64,000 nucleotides of DNA from DASRBN01 sp035294305 (GCA_035294305.1 DATGLD010000021.1:62001-126000); one strand, 5' to 3'; shown: positions 6,747 through 16,635, counted from the first letter of the stretch. Notes: generated by a model not told the origin, from the letters alone. Made by a program: numbers and translations.

Positions 6747-9542
6747 TCAATCCTCCTTGCGAAGCGGGCCAGCGAGTGGAAGAGTGAAAGCGAAAATCGC
6801 TCCTTGCCCCGGGCTGCTCTGCAATCTGAGTGTGCTGCCATGAGCCTCGATAATGCCACGGCTGATATAGAGGCCCAGGCCTGTTGCAGCGCTCCACCTG
6901 GCAGTAGCTGGCCGTTTCGCAACCATAGGCTGGCCCGGACGATCAGGTGCCGGGCGTCTCAGATTCGCGAAGGTGCTGAAGCGGGTAAAGAGTTCTGCCT
7001 GGCGCTCCTCAGTGATACCCGGCCCACGGTCGATCACGCGAATCTCGACGCCCAGCGGCTGATCGTCTTGTTCATCGTAGACTGCCTCTGCTTGGAGGCG
7101 CACAATGTCCCCCTCTGGCGCATAGCGAAAGGCATTACTGAGCAGATTGGTGAGGACACTCATGATGAGCTCATAATCCGCGCTCACTGCCGGTAAATCG
7201 ACCGGTACGCTGATCTCTAATTGACGCTGTGAGGAAGAGATCAAAGCCTCCAGGCGATCTTGCAGGTCTTCAACCATTTCAGGCAACAGAATAGGCTCTC
7301 GTTCGAGGCGCAAGGCTCCTGCCTCAACACGTGAGGCATCAAGAAAATTATTGATCATTTCTACTAAACGATTGACCTGTTCGTCGGCAGTCTTCAGGAA
7401 GTCCAGTTGCTGTTCGTGCGACCACTGTAAATCATTGGCCTGCAGCGCGCTGATATGGGCGCGAATATTGGCGAGTGGTGTTTTCAACTCGTGTGCCATG
7501 GTTGTGAAGAAGTCTTCACGCACGCGTTCCAGCGCCTTGAGCCTGGTAATATCTTGCCAGACCAGCACGGCGTTGGTAATGGTGCCATCATTGGCACGCA
7601 ATGGCGCGGCTTTGGCGAGCAGGTACAGCGTCTGGCCATCAGATGCTGTAAGATGAAGTTCGGCTTCGCTGGCCTCCCCTTTATTGAGGGCAAGGAAAAG
7701 CGGTTGTTCCTCATATGGCATTAGAGAGCCTGAGGCCCTATAAACCAGGACTCCGCGCAGTAATTCGTCGATGTTCATGCCGATCGTCTGCTTAACAGCG
7801 ACATCTATATCTTGAGGGAACAGGGATGAGGCATTCGATGGAATGCATCCCATGCGATACAGTAGTTCCGTCGCCTGGTGGTTGCTCAGGATAATGCGAT
7901 TATCGTTGGCGGAGATCAGCAGCACGCCGGAGGGCAAGCGCCCTAAGAGCAGTTCCAGGCGGGCGCTTTCCAATTCCAGGGCCTCCTGCGCTTCCTGGAG
8001 CGCCTGGTTGCGCTGCGCCAACTCGGCAGTACGAGCGATGACCTCCGATTCAATGCGTTCCCGCGCGGCTGCCTGTTCAGTAACATCATGGTAAACGACT
8101 ACGAAGGCAAAAATATTGCCGAGCTCATCCTGTATGGGAGCCTTTGAGCGTCGTATTGTGTAATACTGGCCATCAGCGCCCTGCAATTTGAATTCATCAA
8201 TCCGTTTTTCGTGAGGGAAACGCTCAAGTTCCGCTGCCATTTGTTCGAAAGAAGGGGCGTCTGGCGGATAGAGGGCAGTACTGTGGGCAAGAGCTTCGCT
8301 AATATGCAAGCCAATCACATCGTTTGTCCATCCCAACAGGTTGCGGATAGCGTTATTGAAATCAACCACGCGCCAGCGAGCATCGTAGATGATTACTCCG
8401 TCTGGAATGGCCTGCATGACGTTTTCCTGCTGGTGAGCATGCCTTCTGGCAGTACGGGCCAGGTGATCAATGCGCAGGAACAGGCGGGCGTTTTGTATCG
8501 CCAACCCGGCCTGCTGCGCGAATTGTTCCAATAATTCGACCTCTTCTTTGGGTAGGCCACGAGTGCGCCGGTGGTAGACCTCGATAGTACCCAGCACATC
8601 ACCCTTTTGCTTATCTAGAATCGTGGTTCCCCTGGAGGCAGAAAGGTCTCCTATGCTGGGGCCTGGTGTCGGCTCAAATATTGGAACACAGAGCACTGAG
8701 CCTGGACGGCGTGGTACGCCGTTGTCGTCAAGCAATGGAAACTCTATTTCGGGCACCGTGCTTGTATCCGAAATGATCAGCGAGCTACGGCTGCGCATTA
8801 CTCTCCCCAGCAGCAGTTGTTCACTTACCTGTGGATGCCAATCCTGCGCGCTCAGATGTAATCCTTTTTGAGCGGCAACTGTTACTGTGGGGACAGTCTC
8901 CGGCGGTTGATCTATTTCTGCGCCCATAAGGGTTCGCTCCTCAAAGCCGAAGAGGAGGTATTCGCCGTTCGAGATCGAGTAATCCCTCAAAATCACGGCA
9001 CAGCGTGTTGAACCTGCCAGGCTCTGGACGGCTTCGAGGATACGATCAAGCACTACAGGAAGCGCAAATCTACCTGCGATTGCTGATGAGATATGGTGAA
9101 TGGCTGCCAGGTGCAGCCTTGAACGAACATGACCGGTAATGTCCTCAATGGTGATGAGGAGCGTCGGTTCTGCGTTATAATTTTCAGATTGTGGTTGTGT
9201 GCCGGCCGGAACGTCGGGCGTAAAAAGTTCGATGGAGATATGCCAGTAGGTACGTCCGCGTTCTTCGAGAAAGCCTTCATAAGGCACCTCGCTGAGGACA
9301 GCCTTTTGACCTGTGGAACAGACTGCTCGCACTTCCGGTTGAACTACCCTGAGCAATTCACCGGGCAGTACTTCCTCAAGCAGATGACCGACCACATTTT
9401 GAGTTTGCCATGACTGTGGCAGCAGTGAGACGAAGAACGAGTTGACATAAAGGAGGCGCATGTCTGTGCAGTTGAGGCTGGCGACTCCCACTGGCATGAG
9501 TTCGAGAATATGTTCAAGCCGGGCGGATGGCTCTGGCTGCAT
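6747..9542 (-). CDS. large PAS/GAF sensor histidine kinase
   Basis: A protein of about 931 residues with no obvious membrane segments, so probably a cytoplasmic sensor. The order is: N-terminal PAS-like domain (about 1-130), GAF-like domain (about 140-350, ending in EQFAQQAGLAIQNARLF), PAS with a PAC-like end (about 365-490), a short coiled coil, a third PAS-like domain (about 530-660), HisKA with His684 in MAHELKTPLANIRAH, and HATPase (SNAFRYAPEGD, DRGPGI, GLGLYISRGIIEAHGS). The ATG at 9542 has no good Shine-Dalgarno; an in-frame TTG at 9551 is an alternative. It lies upstream of and in operon with the OmpR-type regulator. The ligand cannot be told from the sequence. Confidence 0.93.
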   Translation of the reverse strand: MQPEPSARLEHILELMPVGVASLNCTDMRLLYVNSFFVSLLPQSWQTQNVVGHLLEEVLPGELLRVVQPEVRAVCSTGQKAVLSEVPYEGFLEERGRTYWHISIELFTPDVPAGTQPQSENYNAEPTLLITIEDITGHVRSRLHLAAIHHISSAIAGRFALPVVLDRILEAVQSLAGSTRCAVILRDYSISNGEYLLFGFEERTLMGAEIDQPPETVPTVTVAAQKGLHLSAQDWHPQVSEQLLLGRVMRSRSSLIISDTSTVPEIEFPLLDDNGVPRRPGSVLCVPIFEPTPGPSIGDLSASRGTTILDKQKGDVLGTIEVYHRRTRGLPKEEVELLEQFAQQAGLAIQNARLFLRIDHLARTARRHAHQQENVMQAIPDGVIIYDARWRVVDFNNAIRNLLGWTNDVIGLHISEALAHSTALYPPDAPSFEQMAAELERFPHEKRIDEFKLQGADGQYYTIRRSKAPIQDELGNIFAFVVVYHDVTEQAAARERIESEVIARTAELAQRNQALQEAQEALELESARLELLLGRLPSGVLLISANDNRIILSNHQATELLYRMGCIPSNASSLFPQDIDVAVKQTIGMNIDELLRGVLVYRASGSLMPYEEQPLFLALNKGEASEAELHLTASDGQTLYLLAKAAPLRANDGTITNAVLVWQDITRLKALERVREDFFTTMAHELKTPLANIRAHISALQANDLQWSHEQQLDFLKTADEQVNRLVEMINNFLDASRVEAGALRLEREPILLPEMVEDLQDRLEALISSSQRQLEISVPVDLPAVSADYELIMSVLTNLLSNAFRYAPEGDIVRLQAEAVYDEQDDQPLGVEIRVIDRGPGITEERQAELFTRFSTFANLRRPAPDRPGQPMVAKRPATARWSAATGLGLYISRGIIEAHGSTLRLQSSPGQGAIFAFTLPLAGPLRKED

Positions 9543-9681
9543 ATGATGCAATTTCTAGAAAGCTAACGTGCAAGTACGCGGAGAAAAGTTCTCCTGGTAC
9601 CGGGCGCGTGTGAAAAAGTACTGCTTATATTTTATATTATAAGCTCGATTTGCTCAACTGTGATCATAGGTGAGGAAGACT

Positions 9682-10209
9682 TTGCGTATTCACATCATTG
9701 GAGGACCTGGAAGCGGAAAAACCACGCTGGCGCAACGCATAGCGGCACATTTTCGCATTCCTTTTTATGAATTGGATGTCATTGGTTGGGAAGGAGGAGT
9801 AGGGGCTGAGCGCTCTTTAGAGGAGCGGGTGCGTGATATTCATGAAATAGCTGTGTCATCTGATTGGGTCACAGAGGGCGCTTTTATCGAATGGACGGAT
9901 GAACTCTTTCACGCATCCGATCATATCGTATGGCTTGATCTCCCCTGGATTACTGCCGCATGGCGTATTCTGATTCGTCACATGCGGGCAAGTCTCGCGG
10001 GAACTAACCGGCATAAAGGATTTATTAAACTACTACGTTTTCTTGGGCACAGCAGGATATATTATACCAGCAGAGATCCCTCGATAGGGCATTCGCGAAT
10101 GATAGCGGCTACTTATCTTGCCGCTTATAGCGAGGAAGTGATACATTGCCGGCGTCCGTCCGAGGTTGAAGCGTTCTTCAAGGCGCTTACGAGCGAGGAG
10201 GGCCAATGA
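9682..10209 (+). CDS. P-loop kinase of the adenylate-kinase-like (FlaR/topology-modulation) type
   Basis: A protein of about 175 residues with Walker A GGPGSGKTTLAQRIA at the N-terminus. Next come an IPFYELDVIGWE segment and DWVTEGAF then VWLDLPW, the pattern of small nucleotide-kinase-like proteins often labelled topology modulation protein or FlaR. The substrate is unknown. The likely start is TTG at 9682, with GTGAGGA just before it; GTG at 9670 is the alternative. A 7-bp inverted repeat (GCTTATA/TATAAGC, 9623-9644) sits in the intergenic region and could be an operator or part of an AT-rich promoter. Confidence 0.75.
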   Translation: MRIHIIGGPGSGKTTLAQRIAAHFRIPFYELDVIGWEGGVGAERSLEERVRDIHEIAVSSDWVTEGAFIEWTDELFHASDHIVWLDLPWITAAWRILIRHMRASLAGTNRHKGFIKLLRFLGHSRIYYTSRDPSIGHSRMIAATYLAAYSEEVIHCRRPSEVEAFFKALTSEEGQ

Positions 10210-10269
10210 TATAATAGAATTGGTGTAGCTACGGATATGTTAATAATAGCCAGGAGAAAGGATAAGCGC

Positions 10270-10860
10270 ATGGCATTAGAACGTACAGTAACGATGAGCG
10301 TCGAAGAGTACTTTGAACTCGAAGAACGCGAGCCTGATACACGCTATGAATATCTCGATGGCTATGTATATATGATGTCAGGTGGAAGCGCCAATCATGC
10401 GACCATTGGCGGAAATATCCGTGACCTTCTGAAAGGTTTACTTCGCGGTGGCCCTTGTCGCGTCTACAATTCGGATATGAAAGTGCGTGTTTCAGAGAAT
10501 CGTTACCTCTATCCTGATGTGGTAGTGAGCTGCGATTCGCGTGATCGAGGGAATACCGACCTGATTCGATCACCACGCGTTGTGGTTGAAGTACTCTCTC
10601 CCAGTACAGAGGCTCGTGACCGGGGAAGAAAGCTGCAAGCCTATCTTGCCTGCCCTACCATTGAGGAATATCTGCTGGTGGACTATAGGACTATGAGGAT
10701 AGAGATTTATCGCAAAGAGCAGAAAAAATGGATGTATGATGCTTTTGGCGCTGATGATAAGGTTGAACTGGCTTCTTTGGGTGTGCATTTTCCGGTAGCC
10801 GATGCCTACGAGGATGTGATTTTTGAAAATGGCAGGTCGACAAACCACCAGGCAAAATGA
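10270..10860 (+). CDS. Uma2-family (DUF820) endonuclease-fold protein
   Basis: A 196-residue protein. It shows the hallmark order of the Uma2 family: MSVEEYFELEE near the start, RYEYLDGYVYMMSGGS, NHATIGGNI, YPDVVVSCD, and PRVVVEVLSPSTEARDRGRKLQAYL. The D, E-V-L and K residues form the predicted PD-(D/E)XK metal site. The family is abundant in cyanobacteria and Chloroflexota, and its biological role is unclear. The ATG at 10270 has AGGAGAAAGGA upstream. It stands alone between the P-loop kinase and murD. No toxin-antitoxin partner is visible. Confidence 0.88.
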   Translation: MALERTVTMSVEEYFELEEREPDTRYEYLDGYVYMMSGGSANHATIGGNIRDLLKGLLRGGPCRVYNSDMKVRVSENRYLYPDVVVSCDSRDRGNTDLIRSPRVVVEVLSPSTEARDRGRKLQAYLACPTIEEYLLVDYRTMRIEIYRKEQKKWMYDAFGADDKVELASLGVHFPVADAYEDVIFENGRSTNHQAK

Positions 10861-10928
10861 TAAAGGTTGTGCTGGATTGATTTTATGTACTCAGGCGCTA
10901 GATAAATTTATTTGATCGGGGAATAAAC

Positions 10929-12287
10929 ATGGATTTGCGAGGGAAGCGCGTACTCATTATGGGGTTGGGTTTGCATGGGTCAGGGATAGCCTCGGCCAGA
11001 TTCGCGGCACAGCAGGGAGCAATTGTACGTGTGACCGACGTGAGATCGGCGGAAGTGCTTGCGCCAAGCATAAAGACGCTAGAGGGGTTGCCAATTGAGT
11101 ATGTGCTTGGAGAACATCGCGAAGAGGATTTTCGCTGGGCCGAGGTCGTCATTCGAGTTCCAGGGGTGAAAAAGTCTTCTCCTTACCTGCGCATCGCTCG
11201 AGAACATGGAGCGCAAATTGAGCAGGAGATTGCTTTCTTCTTTCAGGCTTGTAGTGGTCGTATCATCGGTATTACCGGCACGCGCGGGAAAACGACGACC
11301 ACAACACTTATTTATGAGATATTGCGCGCTACTGGTGCCAGGACAGTTATTGGTGGCAACGTGTCCGGTGTTGAAACGCTGTCTCTCTTGCCTACCATTA
11401 CGCCTGATACTCTCGTAGTGCTGGAATTATCGAGCTGGCAACTGGAGGGGCTGGAGCCGCATAAACGCAGTCCGCAAGTTGCCGTCATGACCAATATCTA
11501 TCCCGATCACCTCGATACCTATGCGGACATGGACGAATATGCCGCGGCCAAGGCGAATATCTTTCGCCATCAACACGCGGATGACCTGGCCATTTTTAAC
11601 TACGATAATCCCTGGACGCGCCGGCTTGGGGAAGAAGCGGTTGCGAATACCTGGTTTACCAGCCTGGAACTGGGAGGAAGTTTCGCGCGCGGCTCCTCTG
11701 ATATTGCGCCATTCATCTTTACGGAGACACCCCTGATAGGAAAGCATAACCTCGAGAATATCCTGCTGGCGACGACAGCTGCGAGATTGCTGGATGTTCC
11801 TGACGAGATTATCGCGGCGACGGTGCGCGGTTTTCGTGGAGTTCCCCACCGATTGGAGGAGGTTGCGGTTATCAATGGAGTGCGCTTCATCAACGATAGC
11901 ACCAGTACGGCTCCGGTGGCAGGGCGGATTGCTCTAGAAGCTTTCGATGGTCCGATAGTGCTGGTCGCGGGTGGCAATACGAAATTTCTACCGCTTGAAG
12001 ATTGGCCGCGAACGATTGCGCAACGCTGCCGGGATGTGATTCTGCTCAAGGGGACTGGTACAGATGAATTATTACCGGCGCTTGAACAGGAGGCCGAGCA
12101 ATACGGAATCTCTAATCCTGTACGCGGCGTTTTCGATGATTTCACTACCGCGATGAATGAGGCGGTTTCGCTGGCGCGGCCCGGAGATGTGCTGCTCTTT
12201 TCGCCGGGTTTTACCAGCTTTGGTATGTTCCTCAATGAGTTCGACCGCGGCGATAAGTTTGTCGCTTATGTGCGCGCCTTAAAATAA
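10929..12287 (+). CDS. murD: UDP-N-acetylmuramoylalanine--D-glutamate ligase
   Basis: A 452-residue Mur ligase. The N-terminal UDP-binding segment is RGKRVLIMGLGLHGSGIA. The ATP loop is GITGTRGKTTTTTLI, followed by LELSSWQLEGL and TNIYPDHLDTY. The C-terminal domain carries FINDSTSTAPVAGRIALEAF, LVAGGNTK and FSPGFTSFGMFLNEFDRGDKF. It adds D-glutamate to UDP-MurNAc-L-Ala in the cytoplasm for peptidoglycan. The variant TRGK in place of TNGK in the loop is a small deviation. The gene is not in a dcw cluster here; its neighbours are unrelated. The ATG at 10929 has GGGGA seven bases upstream. Confidence 0.95.
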   Translation: MDLRGKRVLIMGLGLHGSGIASARFAAQQGAIVRVTDVRSAEVLAPSIKTLEGLPIEYVLGEHREEDFRWAEVVIRVPGVKKSSPYLRIAREHGAQIEQEIAFFFQACSGRIIGITGTRGKTTTTTLIYEILRATGARTVIGGNVSGVETLSLLPTITPDTLVVLELSSWQLEGLEPHKRSPQVAVMTNIYPDHLDTYADMDEYAAAKANIFRHQHADDLAIFNYDNPWTRRLGEEAVANTWFTSLELGGSFARGSSDIAPFIFTETPLIGKHNLENILLATTAARLLDVPDEIIAATVRGFRGVPHRLEEVAVINGVRFINDSTSTAPVAGRIALEAFDGPIVLVAGGNTKFLPLEDWPRTIAQRCRDVILLKGTGTDELLPALEQEAEQYGISNPVRGVFDDFTTAMNEAVSLARPGDVLLFSPGFTSFGMFLNEFDRGDKFVAYVRALK

Positions 12288-12439
12288 CAATCCCCTGCAG
12301 CCTTCAAGCAAGCGTTTGGGCATCTCCCTGGTTAAAGCAAGCACACGGTGATATACCCCCAAATGTCCTATCTCTTCTACTGAAAGTCAAACGATAGTTT
12401 ATACTATGGCCGGGGTAAAAATTTATGCAGGGGGAAGCC

Positions 12440-13960
12440 ATGCGCTTTCGACAATGTGAGGATAACAAGGTTAAGGCTCTCGCGGTGATCTCTATTTGCC
12501 TTCTCTTGCTTGTCACAGCATGTTCCAGCAATTCGGGGCAGCTTGGGAATAGCAATGAGCAAGTGTCGGGGCAGAATAGTCCGACGGCAGGTTCGTATTC
12601 AGGGGTTACTATTCAAGTGCCGCGTCAAAATTCTAGCTCGCCAGGGGCACATCCAAGCGGTGGAACGACGCCAGGTGCGACGCCTACGCAGGGGCAGGGC
12701 AATCCCAATCCACCGCCAGGTCCGGTGCCTCAAGGCCAGGGAACCGTTCCGGCGGCATTTCCTCATTATTTCAGTTTTGGCGTAATGAATGCTCCCGGAA
12801 GCGCATCACAGCTTGATGATATGCGCAGCAGGAACGGCGCGGCTTTCAGTTTCAGGTATCAATACCTGACCGGTGGCGTCAATACGGGCAGGGGATGGGA
12901 ACAATGGCAACAACCTCAAGGGCAATTCGCCACCTCTTATATGGATGAGAGCGCCCAGCATGGCTATATGCCCGTGTTTGTCTACTATGAAATCTGCCTG
13001 AGTAATGGCCCGCATCCCGGCAGCTATTGTGGCGGCCATAATATAGAGCAGGATACCGGTAACCTGGCGGATGCATCAACGATGAAAGCCTATTTCGCGA
13101 ACTGGGTATTGATGCTGCAAAAAATAGGCGCTTTTGGCAAGCCTGTCTTTGTGGTTGTGGAGCCTGATTTATGGGGCTTCTTACAAAATGCCACCCATGG
13201 CAGCGATAATGCAGCTACCATTCCCGCGAGTGTCAGTTCATCCGGCTTTCCCGATGCATCCGGCTTTCCCGATAATGCGCAGGGATTTACCTGGGCTTTA
13301 CTACACATGCGCGACAAATATGCGCGTAACGCTATCCTGGCGCTGCACGCCTCGACCTGGGCAGCGGGTGATGATATCGCCACGGATACCAATCCCAATG
13401 TGGATGTTCCTGGACTGGCCCAGAAAGAGGCGAATTTCCTCAATACTGCCGGGTTAGTTGGTAATCCAAATGGAGTCTCAAGCTGGGATGTGATTTCCAA
13501 CGATGTGGCCGATTTTGACTCAGGCCAGCCCGGTAGTCGAGGATGGTGGGACCGCTATAATAAGACTTTCCCCAATTTCGCTCGCTACCTGACCTTTATC
13601 GGTGACCTGAGCAAGGATACGCACCGGCGCATTGTAATGTGGCAGGTGCCAATGGGTAATCAGTATTTTGACACCATGAACAATTCGCCGGGCCACTACC
13701 AGGATAATCGCGCGGAGTATATCTTGAACAATGTCGCCAGTTTCGCCACGGCGGGTGTTATCGCTGTCCTGTTTGGGCCTGGTAATGGCGGTACGATGGA
13801 TATCGATGCAATGCGCGATGGGGTGACCAACCCTGGCCCGATCAGCACGTATGAATGCAATAATTGTAACAATCACACGAGCAGTTATCCTGACGACGAC
13901 GGTGGGTACCTACGTATCTTCGTTGGGGTGTACTTGCAGCATCCGGTCATGCTCCAATGA
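12440..13960 (+). CDS. secreted lipoprotein with a glycoside-hydrolase-like barrel domain
   Basis: A protein of about 506 residues. It starts with a lipoprotein signal: hydrophobic run LAVISICLLLLVTAC with the lipobox Cys, then about 90 residues rich in Ser/Gly/Pro/Gln, a flexible tether. The main domain (about 115-506) has features of a TIM-barrel hydrolase: FSFGVMNAPG, YMPVFVYYEIC, KPVFVVVEPDLWGF (possible acidic catalytic residue), LALHASTWAAGDD, IVMWQVPMGNQ and AVLFGPGNGG. No named family can be assigned with confidence. The ATG at 12440 follows AGGGGGA; an ATG at 12425 is also possible. It probably acts on a polysaccharide outside the cell, which is inferred. Confidence 0.75.
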   Translation: MRFRQCEDNKVKALAVISICLLLLVTACSSNSGQLGNSNEQVSGQNSPTAGSYSGVTIQVPRQNSSSPGAHPSGGTTPGATPTQGQGNPNPPPGPVPQGQGTVPAAFPHYFSFGVMNAPGSASQLDDMRSRNGAAFSFRYQYLTGGVNTGRGWEQWQQPQGQFATSYMDESAQHGYMPVFVYYEICLSNGPHPGSYCGGHNIEQDTGNLADASTMKAYFANWVLMLQKIGAFGKPVFVVVEPDLWGFLQNATHGSDNAATIPASVSSSGFPDASGFPDNAQGFTWALLHMRDKYARNAILALHASTWAAGDDIATDTNPNVDVPGLAQKEANFLNTAGLVGNPNGVSSWDVISNDVADFDSGQPGSRGWWDRYNKTFPNFARYLTFIGDLSKDTHRRIVMWQVPMGNQYFDTMNNSPGHYQDNRAEYILNNVASFATAGVIAVLFGPGNGGTMDIDAMRDGVTNPGPISTYECNNCNNHTSSYPDDDGGYLRIFVGVYLQHPVMLQ

Positions 13961-14002
13961 CTGCAACCTTCATCAGGGCGGCAGCAAAAGTGCGTCCTGG
14001 GA

Positions 14003-14668
14003 TTATTCCAGATAGCCCAGGGCTTGCAGGCGGGATTTAATGCTCTCGATTTCTTCATCGTTGGCCAACTCTTCCCAGAGTGGAGCAATATAGCCATGTT
14101 GTTCGAGATAGGCGATCAGGCGTAGGGCGGCGCGTTCGAGCGGTTCCTTTCCTGTATCCAGGCTCAGCTCAGGAGAAGGTGGAGGTTCATAGAGGGCCTC
14201 AATTTCACTGGGAAACGTGGTCTCCGCTTGCTCCACGCGCTTGTGTCTCAATCGGGCTTCACAATGCAAATAAACCTCGATGAAGCGCTGTACCTGCTCG
14301 CGGGCGTAAGAACGTGCCTCTATATAGGGTGATACCGAAGTGGTGATACCTATGATGCCATTACGCGCCAGTATTGTGCAAATGTAGGTGATAAAGGCAT
14401 CATAGCCGATTGTGTGACTACTATCCTGCCGGATATCCTCGTGTATCTGAAGTTTGAGATTGAGCCAGTGGGTAAGCACCTGTGTATCGATGATTTCAAC
14501 TTTGTAGCCGCGCGCTAACAGTGCTTTCCGCACCAGTTGTGCCAGGCTAGTTTTACCCGTGCCGGGCAAGCCGGTAAACCAGAGCGTAAAACTGAGTTCG
14601 CTCTGTGCGAAAATCGTTGACCAGCCGGACTCCATGTCCCATATGTGGTGTTCTGAATGCTGCGACAT
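14003..14668 (-). CDS. degenerate adenylylsulfate-kinase-like P-loop protein
   Basis: A 221-residue protein. Walker A is FTLWFTGLPGTGKTSLA, and later text, VSPYIEARSYAREQVQRFIEVYLHC, follows the APS-kinase pattern (ISPY... FIEVYV). The usual DGDxxR substrate motif is replaced by IIDTQVLTHWL, and the mobile-lid motif is not recognisable. It is therefore either an APS kinase relative with a different substrate or an inactive homologue. No sulfate-assimilation genes are nearby. The ATG at 14668 has AAGGA eight bases upstream; the frame is open to 14719. The C-terminal 70 residues, including SRLQALGYLE, are an extension not typical of CysC. Confidence 0.7.
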   Translation of the reverse strand: MSQHSEHHIWDMESGWSTIFAQSELSFTLWFTGLPGTGKTSLAQLVRKALLARGYKVEIIDTQVLTHWLNLKLQIHEDIRQDSSHTIGYDAFITYICTILARNGIIGITTSVSPYIEARSYAREQVQRFIEVYLHCEARLRHKRVEQAETTFPSEIEALYEPPPSPELSLDTGKEPLERAALRLIAYLEQHGYIAPLWEELANDEEIESIKSRLQALGYLE

Positions 14669-15051
14669 TTCGGCAATCCTTATTAAAACCACAAACATTG
14701 TGGGACGTGATATGAGCAAGTGATGTAGTCAGTCAGTCAGCATATGCCTGTCTCCCTGTATTGTATCTTCTTAATAGGGAACGCGGCAAGAGTCTGATCC
14801 AGGCATTCAAATTTTTTCTGTCATACATAAGTGAAATCTTTTTTATCATCTCGCTGAGCTGCCCAGGGGGATTGACCCGGCGCGTCAGTGGCGGGTAACT
14901 GGCGGATCCCTGTGAACTGCCTGATCTGGCTTGCGAAGGCGCCATAAGTCTGGTAGACTAACGATTGGTAGGGAAAAAGCGTTGATTTGTACAATGTGGC
15001 AAGTACACGCGTGAACAATGTTGTTCCAACGCAATGAAGGAGAAAAAGATT
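14669..15051. other. intergenic region between divergent APS-kinase-like gene and pckA
   Basis: About 380 bases with no convincing gene. The start of the minus-strand gene and the pckA leader share it. A short GTCA tandem repeat (about 14730-14740) is present. The GC-rich part at 14855-14950 has a minus-strand open frame, but it lacks a ribosome site and family features. The pckA Shine-Dalgarno (AAGGAG) is at 15036-15041. No tRNA or riboswitch is seen. Confidence 0.5.
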
Positions 15052-16635
15052 ATGACTATCATGATGAGCCGGAAAGCCCTGGAAGAATATGGATTAGTAA
15101 ACCTGGGAAAAATTTACTGGAATCTCGCGCCTGCTATCCTGGTCGAGCACGCGCTCGCACGTGGAGAAGGGCAATTGGCATCAAACGGTGCGTTTGATGC
15201 TACGACCGGGCCGCACACAGGGCGCTCACCAAAAGATAAGTTTATCGTTTCAAATGAGGAGTACGCGGCGAAAATCTGGTGGGGCGAGAATAATCACCCA
15301 CTGTCGCAGGAGAATTTTGAATCTGTGCGCGCAAGCCTGGCCGCATATTTGCAGGGGCGCGATGTCTATGTGCTGGATGCGGCAGCGGGCGCCGACCCGG
15401 ATTATCGCATGCCGATCCAGGTGATAACCGAACTGGCCTGGCATAACCTCTTCGCGCGCCAGCTCTTCCTGCGGGTGAACGAGAACGACACCGTGAGCAG
15501 TCGTCCGGGCTTCACCATTCTGTGTGTGCCGAATTTTAAGACCGACCCGCGCATTCATGGCACGCGCTCGAATGCCGCCATTATTATCGACTTTGAGGAG
15601 CGGCTGATTTTGATTGCCGGCACGCATTATGCCGGTGAAATGAAGAAGTCTATATTTACCGTCCTCAATTTTATGCTGCCTGCCGAGGGTGTTTTGCCCA
15701 TGCACTGCTCTGCCAATGTGGGTGAGGCGGGCGATGTGGCGCTGTTCTTCGGCCTGTCGGGTACAGGCAAAACGAGTCTATCAGCCGATCCGAGCCGGCA
15801 CCTGATCGGTGATGATGAGCATGGTTGGGGAGACAACGGTGTCTTCAACTTCGAGGGTGGATGTTACGCCAAGTGCATCAATCTCTCGCAAAAGTACGAG
15901 CCACAAATCTGGAATGCCATTCGCTTCGGCGCGGTATATGAAAATGTCGTATTGAAAGAGGGAACGCGCGAACCGGATTATGCCGATGATTCCTTGACGG
16001 AGAATACGCGGGCGGCCTATCCTATCGACTTCATTGAGGGTGTTGTCGAGTCCGGCGTGGGTGGTCATCCCCAGGCGGTGATCTTCCTGACCGCCGATTC
16101 TTTTGGTGTGCTGCCTCCGATCTCCAAACTGACAACCGTCCAGGCAATGTACTACTTCCTGTCGGGCTATACGAGCAAGCTGGCAGGAACAGAGGCAGGT
16201 GTAACGACGCCAGAGGCGACGTTCAGTCCATGCTTCGGGGCCGCTTTCTTGCCGCTGCGTCCAGGGGAGTATGCGAATCTGCTGCGCGAGCGCATCGAGC
16301 AGCATAATGTACGCTGTTACCTGATTAATACTGGTTGGACAGGTGGGCCCTATGGTGTTGGCGAGCGTATCAATATTAACTATACGCGAGCAATGGTGAG
16401 GGCTGCCATCAGTGGTGAGGTGGACAAAGCCGAGATGGAGACCGATCCCGTGTTTGGGTTAAGCTTCCCCACTGCATGTCCAGGTGTGCCGGGCGAAGTG
16501 CTCAACCCGCGCAACACATGGGCAGACAAAGAGGCATATGAAGCGCAGGTACGAAACCTGGCACAACGCTTCAAAAAGAATTTCGCGCAGTTCACGCTGC
16601 CCAGCGACGAAGTGAGGAATGCGGGGCCGAGGTAG
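15052..16635 (+). CDS. pckA: phosphoenolpyruvate carboxykinase (ATP)
   Basis: A 527-residue protein. Family motifs are present: TGPHTGRSPKDKF near the N-terminus, TRSNAAIIIDFEERLILIAGTHYAGEMKKS, the phosphate loop GLSGTGKTSLS, the metal-binding LIGDDEHGWGD, and INTGWTGGPYGVGERI. It converts oxaloacetate and ATP to PEP, the first step of gluconeogenesis. The ATG at 15052 has AAGGAG eight bases upstream; an ATG at 15034 is in frame but part of the ribosome-site region. Together with acuB/acuCA this fits growth on acetate-like carbon sources, though they are 11 kb apart. Confidence 0.97.
   Translation: MTIMMSRKALEEYGLVNLGKIYWNLAPAILVEHALARGEGQLASNGAFDATTGPHTGRSPKDKFIVSNEEYAAKIWWGENNHPLSQENFESVRASLAAYLQGRDVYVLDAAAGADPDYRMPIQVITELAWHNLFARQLFLRVNENDTVSSRPGFTILCVPNFKTDPRIHGTRSNAAIIIDFEERLILIAGTHYAGEMKKSIFTVLNFMLPAEGVLPMHCSANVGEAGDVALFFGLSGTGKTSLSADPSRHLIGDDEHGWGDNGVFNFEGGCYAKCINLSQKYEPQIWNAIRFGAVYENVVLKEGTREPDYADDSLTENTRAAYPIDFIEGVVESGVGGHPQAVIFLTADSFGVLPPISKLTTVQAMYYFLSGYTSKLAGTEAGVTTPEATFSPCFGAAFLPLRPGEYANLLRERIEQHNVRCYLINTGWTGGPYGVGERININYTRAMVRAAISGEVDKAEMETDPVFGLSFPTACPGVPGEVLNPRNTWADKEAYEAQVRNLAQRFKKNFAQFTLPSDEVRNAGPR

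Noticed and set aside
14733..14945. Minus-strand frame of 70 codons before pckA
   Set aside because: No start with a ribosome site and no protein-like pattern.
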